Assembly: GCA_037200845.1 (NCBI GenBank)
Contig: JBBCGQ010000001.1
Location: forward strand, 1,054,001-1,118,000
Direction: 5' to 3'
DNA from: Bauldia sp.
Lineage (GTDB): Bacteria > Pseudomonadota > Alphaproteobacteria > Rhizobiales > Kaistiaceae
DNA length: 64,000 nucleotides
The position numbers and the translations under genes are program-made. The number at the start of each line of letters is the position of its first letter. The stretch's first letter is position 1. Under the pieces are notes generated by a model, which saw nothing but the letters and a program-made list of their open reading frames with translations, did no database searches and was not told the DNA's origin. Below are positions 57,640 through 64,000 of this stretch, piece by piece.

Positions 57640-58653
57640 ATGTTCCAGCAGATACTCGCCGCCGTCATCGCGGTGGTGGTCGCACTGGCGGTGTGCTTCG
57701 CTTACTTCTGGGGCACCAACTGGGTGCTCGACAAGCTGCTGACGCCGCGCCCCGGCATGTCCGACGACGCGCTCACCCGCCGCGACACGCTGCGCTCGCA
57801 GATCCGCCCGTGGCTGTTCATCGGCCCGGCGCTGCTCTTCCTCACGGTCTACCTGATCTACCCGGTGTTCGAGACGCTGCGCCTGTCGTTCTTCGACAAG
57901 TACGGCACCAAGTTCGTCGGCGTCAGCAACTACGTCTGGGCGCTCACCGACGAGACCTTCTGGCGCTCGGCGCTGAACAACGCCGGCTGGCTGCTGATCG
58001 TGCCGGCCTTCTCCACCGCCATGGGCCTGATCATCGCGACGCTCGCCGATCGCCTGTGGTGGGGCAACATCGCCAAGTCGCTGATCTTCGCGCCGATGGC
58101 CATCTCCTTCGTCGGCGCCTCGATCATCTGGAAATTCATCTACACCTATAAGGGCCCGGGCATCGAGCAGATCGGCGTCCTCAACGCCGTCGTCACCGGC
58201 CTCGGCTTCCCGCCGCAGGCGTGGATCACGGTGCCCTACCTCAACTCGCTGCTCCTGATGATCATCCTGATCTGGATCCAGACCGGCTTCGCCATGGTCA
58301 TCCTGTCGGCGGCGCTACGCGGCATTCCCGAGGAGACGCTGGAGGCGGCGCGCATCGACGGCGCCAACGAGTTCCGCATGTTCTTCGACATCATGATCCC
58401 CCAGATCTGGGGCACGATCATCGTCGTGTGGACGACCATCACCATCACGGTGCTGAAGGTGTTCGACATCGTCTACGCCATGACCAACGGCGAGTTCCAG
58501 ACGCAGGTGCTCGCCAACCTCATGTACCGCTGGATGTTCATCTCGGGCGACTTCGGCCGCGGCTCTACCATCGCCGTCATCATCATGCTCGCCGTGCTCC
58601 CGGTCATGGTGTGGAACATCCGCCGCGTCCGTTCCGAACTGGGGACCGCCTGA
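57640..58653 (+). CDS. aglF: alpha-glucoside ABC transporter permease AglF
   Basis: 337 residues. An unusually long N-terminal region carries one extra membrane helix (about 5-32) before the six-helix MalF-like core. The EAA loop that docks the ATPase reads EAARIDGANEFRMFFDIMIP. GPALLFLTVYLIYP begins the core. GGGAGCGG precedes ATG 57640. The stop overlaps the aglG start (TGATG). Confidence 0.9.
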   Translation: MFQQILAAVIAVVVALAVCFAYFWGTNWVLDKLLTPRPGMSDDALTRRDTLRSQIRPWLFIGPALLFLTVYLIYPVFETLRLSFFDKYGTKFVGVSNYVWALTDETFWRSALNNAGWLLIVPAFSTAMGLIIATLADRLWWGNIAKSLIFAPMAISFVGASIIWKFIYTYKGPGIEQIGVLNAVVTGLGFPPQAWITVPYLNSLLLMIILIWIQTGFAMVILSAALRGIPEETLEAARIDGANEFRMFFDIMIPQIWGTIIVVWTTITITVLKVFDIVYAMTNGEFQTQVLANLMYRWMFISGDFGRGSTIAVIIMLAVLPVMVWNIRRVRSELGTA

Positions 58654-59849
58654 TGAGCTCGATCGCGACCGATCTCCCCGTCGCCGGCCAGCAGGCGGCA
58701 CCGGCCCGCCAGCCGCGGATCAAGCTCGGCCGCATCGCGGCGCATCTCGCCCTGCTTTTCCTGGTCGCGCTGTGGACGTTCCCGACCGTCGGCCTGCTCG
58801 TCTCCTCGATCCGCGACCGCGACCAGCTCGCCATCTCCGGCTGGTGGACGGCGCTGACGCCCTCAATCCGCCTCAACGCCGCCCGCGTCGGTCCGGCGAG
58901 CGCCCAGACCCAGGAAGGCGGCAACTACGTCGTCAAGGGCAACCTGTTCGGCGCCGACGCGCGCGGCCTCTCGATCGAAGGCTTCGGCGCAACCAACGCC
59001 GATGTGCGCGCCCACGCCGCCGGCAGCACGATCGACAACTTCAACGGCGGCAGCCTGACGGTCCAATCCAGCGGCGAGTACACGCTGTCCTCGCCGGCGC
59101 CGTTGTCCTACAGCGGCCAGCCGCGCGTTTATTTCGGCGTCGGCAGTCCGCCGCGCTTCACGCTCGAAAATTATCGCGACGTGCTGGCGGCGGAGGGCAT
59201 CGGCCAGTCGTTCATCAATTCGCTCACCGTCGCGATTCCATCGACGGTCATCCCGATCATGATCGCCGCCTTCGCCGCCTACGCGCTGGCGTGGATGCGC
59301 TTCCCCGGCCGCGGCTTCGTCGTGGCACTCGTCGTCGGCCTGCTCGTCGTGCCGCTGCAGATGTCGCTGATCCCGCTGCTCACGCTCTACAACCAGATCG
59401 CCCACCTCTTTGGAGGTGAGGCCAAAGGGTATGTCGGCGTCTGGCTGGCGCACACCGCCTTCGGCCTGCCGCTCGCGATCTATCTGCTGCGCAACTACAT
59501 GGCCGGCCTGCCGCGCGAGATCATGGAGTCGGCGCGCATCGACGGCGCCTCGCACTTCAAGACTTTCACGACCATGGTGCTGCCGCTGAGCTTCCCGGCG
59601 CTCGCCTCGTTCGCGATCTTCCAGTTCCTGTGGATCTGGAACGATCTGCTCGTCGCGCTGGTCTTCCTCGGCGCCCAGAACGACCGCGTCGTCCTGACCG
59701 GCCGCCTGGTCAACCTGCTCGGCACGCGTGGCGACCACTGGGAGCTGCTCACCGCCGGCGCCTTCGTCTCGATCATCGTTCCGCTGACCGTGTTCTTCGC
59801 GCTCCAGCGGTATTTCGTTCGCGGCCTCTTGGCCGGCTCGGTCAAGTAG
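58653..59849 (+). CDS. aglG: alpha-glucoside ABC transporter permease AglG
   Basis: 398 residues, a MalG-type permease. Between the first membrane helix (about 30-55) and the core is a periplasmic insert of about 110 residues (from NAARVGPASAQTQEGG to YFGVGSPPRF), a feature of AglG. The EAA loop reads ESARIDGASHFKTFTTMVLP. The core pairs with AglF. aglK follows after 12 nt; the alpha-glucosidase gene aglA, found here in sinorhizobia, is absent. Confidence 0.9.
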   Translation: MSSIATDLPVAGQQAAPARQPRIKLGRIAAHLALLFLVALWTFPTVGLLVSSIRDRDQLAISGWWTALTPSIRLNAARVGPASAQTQEGGNYVVKGNLFGADARGLSIEGFGATNADVRAHAAGSTIDNFNGGSLTVQSSGEYTLSSPAPLSYSGQPRVYFGVGSPPRFTLENYRDVLAAEGIGQSFINSLTVAIPSTVIPIMIAAFAAYALAWMRFPGRGFVVALVVGLLVVPLQMSLIPLLTLYNQIAHLFGGEAKGYVGVWLAHTAFGLPLAIYLLRNYMAGLPREIMESARIDGASHFKTFTTMVLPLSFPALASFAIFQFLWIWNDLLVALVFLGAQNDRVVLTGRLVNLLGTRGDHWELLTAGAFVSIIVPLTVFFALQRYFVRGLLAGSVK

Positions 59850-59861
59850 GGAGGAGGGGGC

Positions 59862-60956
<1,095 letters not shown>

Positions 60957-60985
60957 GGCGTCCCCCACCCGCCTCGTTCATCCTC

Positions 60986-61120
60986 TCACTGTCATCCTTC
61001 GGCGGCGCGAAGCGCCGACCGGAGGACCAGAATCAACGCACGCTGACAATCCAGAGTTAGCGCGTTGCCGCTGGTCCTCCGGTCGAGGCCTTCGGCCTCG
61101 CCGAAGGATGACAGCGAGTG
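60986..61120. repeat. palindromic repeat element after aglK
   Basis: Ends TCACTGTCATCCTTCGG and CCGAAGGATGACAGCGAGTGA are complementary. Inner arms with CGGAGGACCAG and CTGGTCCTCCG also pair. This is the CATCCTTCGG...CCGAAGGATG type frequent in Hyphomicrobiales. It occupies the first third of the 478-nt aglK-cysG spacer. Confidence 0.7.
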
Positions 61121-61245
61121 ATGTGGCCGACCCCATGCCACCCGCGGCAAATTTCTCCGCGATGACGGGAGTCGCGTGACTCCAAAACGCAAATCCCTAC
61201 CAACTTTGCCGTGATTTTCCGCGGACCGGTTCCGGCGTCTATTTC

Positions 61246-61330
61246 ATTTCGTGGGCATTCGCCGAAATCTTTTTCCTCGTCATCGAACCAGAATGAAACG
61301 GCCGCTATAGCTTCGAAGTCGACGACTTCT
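61246..61330 (+). promoter_or_regulatory. cysG leader with two dyad symmetries
   Basis: ATTTCG-N12-CGAAAT (61246-61251/61264-61269) and a perfect 15-bp palindrome GAAGTCG-A-CGACTTC (61316-61330) lie 104-190 nt before cysG. The first has the loose layout of LysR-type sites, which would suit a CysB-like activator; the second lies just after a TATAGC hexamer. No regulator can be named from sequence. Confidence 0.3.
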
Positions 61331-61434
61331 TAAATGTTTGCCGCAAGAAAGGCACCGCCGCCTTTCCCTCCGAATCAACGCCGCCGACCCCGTCCGGTCC
61401 AACCGTCCGAGCCTGCGACCGGAAAGCACGATCG

Positions 61435-62853
61435 ATGTCCGACGCCTCGCGCAAGCTGTCCGTCTTCCCCGCCTTCCACAAGGTCGCCGGCCGCCGCGTC
61501 GTGGTCGTCGGCGGTGGCCCCGAGGCCGCGGCCAAGATCCGCCTGCTCGCCGAGACCAAGGCCGAGATCGTCGTCTTCGCCCCCTCGCTCGACAAGGAAA
61601 CCGGCGCCGACCTGATCGCCGCCCTCGGCGACTGGCGCGGCGCCCATCCGACCCGCGCCGATATCTCCGGAGCCGCGCTCGTCTTCGCCGCCACCGGCAG
61701 CGAGGAAGGCGACCGCGAGATCGCGACTCTCGCCCGCGAGGCCGGCGTGCCGATCAACGTCGTCGACCGCCCCGAGATGTGCGATTTCTACGCGCCGGCG
61801 CTGGTCAACCGCGCCCCGCTCGCCGTCGCCATCGGCAGCGAGGGCGTCGCCCCGGTCCTGACCCGCCATGTCCGCGCGAAGATCGAGACGATGCTGTCGC
61901 CCGCCTTCGGCGATCTCGCCGGCCTCGCCGATCGGCTGCGCGAGCGCGTGTCGCGCACGCTGGGCACGGCCTCCGACCGCCGCCGTTTCTGGGCGCGCTT
62001 CTTCTCCGGCGCCGTTGCCGAGAAGGTATTCGCCGGTGACGTCGATGCCGCCGAGCAGGAGGCGCTGCGATCGCTGGAGATTGACCCGGTTCGTTCCGGC
62101 CATGTCTCGCTGGTCGGCGCCGGCCCCGGCGCCGAGGATCTCCTGACGCTCCGCGCCCAGCGCGCCCTGCAGGAAGCCGACGTCATCGTCTACGACCGCC
62201 TCGTGCCCGACGCCGTGGTGGCGCAAGGCCGCCGCGACGCCCGCCGCATCTACGTCGGCAAGGCCAAGGGCGCCCACGCGGTGACTCAGGGAGAGATCAA
62301 CGCGCTGATCGTCAACGAGGCCCGCGCCGGCCACCGCGTCGTCCGCCTCAAGTCGGGCGACCCGCTGATCTACGGCCGGGCAGGGGAGGAGATGGCCGCG
62401 CTCCGCGCCGCCGGCATCTCGTTCGACATCGTCCCCGGCATCACCGCCGCCTTCGCCGCCGCCGCCGAAGCCGAGATCCCGCTGACGCTGCGCGATTCGT
62501 CTTCCTCGCTGGTCTTCGCCACCGGCCACGACGCCGACGGCAACACACTGCCCGACTGGGCCGGCCTCGCGCTCGGCGGCGCCACCGTCGCCGTCTACAT
62601 GGGCCGCACGGTTGCCGCCTCGGTTGCCGCGCGCCTGATCGAAGCCGGCATGAAGCCATCGACCCCGGTCGCCGTGATCGAAAACGCATCCCGCAAGGAT
62701 CGCCGCGCCTATGCCGGCATCCTCTCCGAGCTGGCGCAAATCGCCGAGCGGCCGGAACTCACCGGCCCCGTGCTGATCCTCGTCGGCGACGTCGTCGCGC
62801 AAGGCAACATCGCCGAGGCGCCCGCGCCACTCGCCGAGCTGGTGGCCGCATGA
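61435..62853 (+). CDS. cysG: siroheme synthase (CysG: dehydrogenase/ferrochelatase plus uroporphyrinogen methyltransferase)
   Basis: 472 residues in two parts. Residues 1-~205 form the NAD-dependent precorrin-2 dehydrogenase/ferrochelatase (VVVVGGGPEAAAKIRLL, FAATGSEEGDREI). Residues ~220-460 form the SAM-dependent uroporphyrinogen III methyltransferase (SLVGAGPGAEDLLTLRA, VRLKSGDPLIYGRAGEE, VPGITAAFAAAA). Together they make siroheme, the cofactor of sulfite reductase, whose gene begins 0.5 kb downstream. DUF2849 lies between, in one operon. Confidence 0.95.
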   Translation: MSDASRKLSVFPAFHKVAGRRVVVVGGGPEAAAKIRLLAETKAEIVVFAPSLDKETGADLIAALGDWRGAHPTRADISGAALVFAATGSEEGDREIATLAREAGVPINVVDRPEMCDFYAPALVNRAPLAVAIGSEGVAPVLTRHVRAKIETMLSPAFGDLAGLADRLRERVSRTLGTASDRRRFWARFFSGAVAEKVFAGDVDAAEQEALRSLEIDPVRSGHVSLVGAGPGAEDLLTLRAQRALQEADVIVYDRLVPDAVVAQGRRDARRIYVGKAKGAHAVTQGEINALIVNEARAGHRVVRLKSGDPLIYGRAGEEMAALRAAGISFDIVPGITAAFAAAAEAEIPLTLRDSSSSLVFATGHDADGNTLPDWAGLALGGATVAVYMGRTVAASVAARLIEAGMKPSTPVAVIENASRKDRRAYAGILSELAQIAERPELTGPVLILVGDVVAQGNIAEAPAPLAELVAA

Positions 62854-62896
62854 CCCAAGAGGCGAGGAGCGCCGAAGGCGCGACCGGGACGAAATA

Positions 62897-63232
62897 ATGT
62901 TCAAAGCCGCCAAAGAAGGTCCGGCAAAAGTCATCACCGCGAACGATCTCCGCGACGGCCTGGTCGTGTTCCTCGATCACGACGGCGGCTGGACCCACGA
63001 CATCGCGCTCGCCCGCGTCGTCGAGGACGGTCCCGATCTGGATTCCGCGAACGCCTACGCCAAGGCCCAGCACGACGCCCGCATCGTCGTCGAGCCATAC
63101 CCCATCGACGTTGAGGTGAAGGCCGGCATCCCGGTCCCGACGCGGTTGCGCGAAAAGATCCGCGCCGACCGCGGCCCGACCATCGTCTATGGCGAGGCCG
63201 AGGTCGCCAAGATCAGCGGAGCGCGGCAATGA
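62897..63232 (+). CDS. DUF2849 family protein
   Basis: 111 residues, soluble. KVITANDLRDGLVVFLDHDGG (here VITANDLRDG and VVFLDHDGGW) and RLREKIRADRGPTI are typical of DUF2849, a short family found almost only between cysG and cysI in alphaproteobacteria. It is probably an accessory factor for sulfite reduction; the role has not been established. A palindromic repeat follows its stop. Confidence 0.85.
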   Translation: MFKAAKEGPAKVITANDLRDGLVVFLDHDGGWTHDIALARVVEDGPDLDSANAYAKAQHDARIVVEPYPIDVEVKAGIPVPTRLREKIRADRGPTIVYGEAEVAKISGARQ

Positions 63233-63234
63233 CC

Positions 63235-63373
63235 GCTGCCCCCTCAGTCGGCTACGCCGACAGCTCCGCCATAAACGGGGGAGCACCGTGCTGCGCCGGT
63301 TCATCCGGATTCTCCCCCGCAAGGCGGGGGAGGGGGGACCATGCGAAGCATGGTGGAGGGGGCGCGCGCCCTC
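63235..63373. repeat. palindromic repeat element before cysI
   Basis: Core CTCCCCCGCAAGGCGGGGGA (63312-63331), then GACCATGCGAAGCATGGT and a GGAGGGGGC tail. It shares this core with the element inside pbpC. It lies between DUF2849 and cysI, ending 14 nt before the cysI start. Confidence 0.7.
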
Positions 63374-63386
63374 GGAGTGGCGGCAA

Positions 63387-64000
63387 ATGTATAGATACGA
63401 CGAATTCGACACCGCCTTCGTCCACGAGCGCGTCGCGCAGTTCCGCGGCCAGGTCGAGCGGCGCCTGTCCGGCGAGATCAGCGAAGACCAGTTCAAGCCG
63501 CTCCGCCTGCAGAACGGCGTCTACCTGCAGCTCCACGCCTACATGCTGCGCATCGCCATTCCATATGGCACGCTGAACCCGCAGCAGATGCGCATGCTGG
63601 CCTTCATCGCGCGCAAGTACGACCGCGGCTACGGCCACTTCACCACGCGCCAGAATCTCCAGTTCCACTGGCCGGCGCTGAAGGACATCCCCGACATCCT
63701 CGAGCATCTGGCGAACGTCGAGATGCACGCCATCCAGACGTCGGGCAACTGCATCCGCAACGTCACCGCCGATCACTTCGCCGGCGCCGCCGCCGACGAG
63801 GTCGTCGACCCGCGCCCGTACGCGGAGATTCTCCGCCAGTGGTCGTCGCTCCACCCGGAGTTCCTGTTCCTGCCGCGCAAGTTCAAGATCGCGGTCACCG
63901 GCTCGGAGCGCGACCGCGCCGCGATCCAGGTCCACGACATCGGCCTGCACGCGAAGCGCAACGACAAGGGCGAGCTGGGCTTCGCCTACTACATCGGCGG
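63387..64000 (+). CDS. cysI: nitrite/sulfite reductase hemoprotein, N-terminal fragment (cut by window edge)
   Basis: 204 codons are present, starting with ATG 63387 (MYRYDEFDTAFVHERVAQFR). FKPLRLQNGVYLQLHAYMLR is the ferredoxin-like half-domain of sulfite/nitrite reductases, and YGHFTTRQNLQFHWP is the substrate-side TRQ(N) signature; TSGNCIRNVTADHFAG follows. The siroheme/4Fe-4S cysteines lie beyond the window. Context (cysG, DUF2849) supports sulfite reductase over nitrite reductase. Confidence 0.88.
   Translation, partial: MYRYDEFDTAFVHERVAQFRGQVERRLSGEISEDQFKPLRLQNGVYLQLHAYMLRIAIPYGTLNPQQMRMLAFIARKYDRGYGHFTTRQNLQFHWPALKDIPDILEHLANVEMHAIQTSGNCIRNVTADHFAGAAADEVVDPRPYAEILRQWSSLHPEFLFLPRKFKIAVTGSERDRAAIQVHDIGLHAKRNDKGELGFAYYIG

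Overview
This window is a very GC-rich chromosomal segment from an alphaproteobacterium, most likely of the Hyphomicrobiales (Rhizobiales). The clues are a 5-aminolevulinate synthase (C4 haem route), the alphaproteobacterial housekeeping order murA - DUF2948 - hisD - infA - maf - yacG, an aglEFGK-type alpha-glucoside ABC transporter with a divergent LacI regulator, a cysG - DUF2849 - sulfite reductase order, and palindromic intergenic repeats typical of rhizobial genomes. No phage, transposase, rRNA or CRISPR array was seen. There are two tRNAs (Thr-GGU, Phe-GAA).

Layout. 1-8 kb holds housekeeping and transport genes: an aminopeptidase fragment, a two-subunit sodium:solute symporter, mscL, an aminotransferase, DUF1697, an AbrB-type membrane protein, hemA and a lytic transglycosylase. 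8-26 kb is a surface-polysaccharide and cell-surface region. It has nucleotide-sugar enzymes for GDP-fucose (gmd, fcl), UDP-glucuronate/galacturonate (ugd, a 4-epimerase), a GDP-mannose 3,5-epimerase homologue and dTDP-sugars (rmlC-rmlB-rmlA, no rmlD), plus a DUF5672 protein and a tandem family-2 glycosyltransferase. Inside this region lies a same-strand trio: a FecR-domain secreted protein, a 1348-residue YadA-like protein built of about 36 coils of 18 residues followed by 16-residue coils, and a membrane-anchored protein with a duplicated NTF2-like domain. This trio is the best candidate here for an undescribed system.

26-32 kb is the murA-to-yacG housekeeping operon, with an APH(6)-like kinase directly abutting murA. 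32-41 kb has DUF2721, glpD-glpK, a VOC protein, a hemerythrin-like protein, a BrnT/BrnA toxin-antitoxin locus whose toxin frame is broken twice, and gnd. 39.5-47 kb is the alpha-2-macroglobulin/PBP1C pair. 47.5-53 kb is urtABCDE (urea uptake) behind a near-perfect sigma-54 promoter. 53-61 kb has a second VOC protein, dgoK, a LacI regulator and the divergent aglEFGK operon with two palindromic operators. The right edge starts a sulfate-assimilation operon (cysG, DUF2849, cysI truncated by the window end).

At least eight palindromic repeat elements sit between genes. One lies inside the 5' coding region of pbpC and is translated in frame. Three single-base frame breaks, all in homopolymer runs, affect a glycosyltransferase and brnT; they may be genuine mutations or sequence errors.
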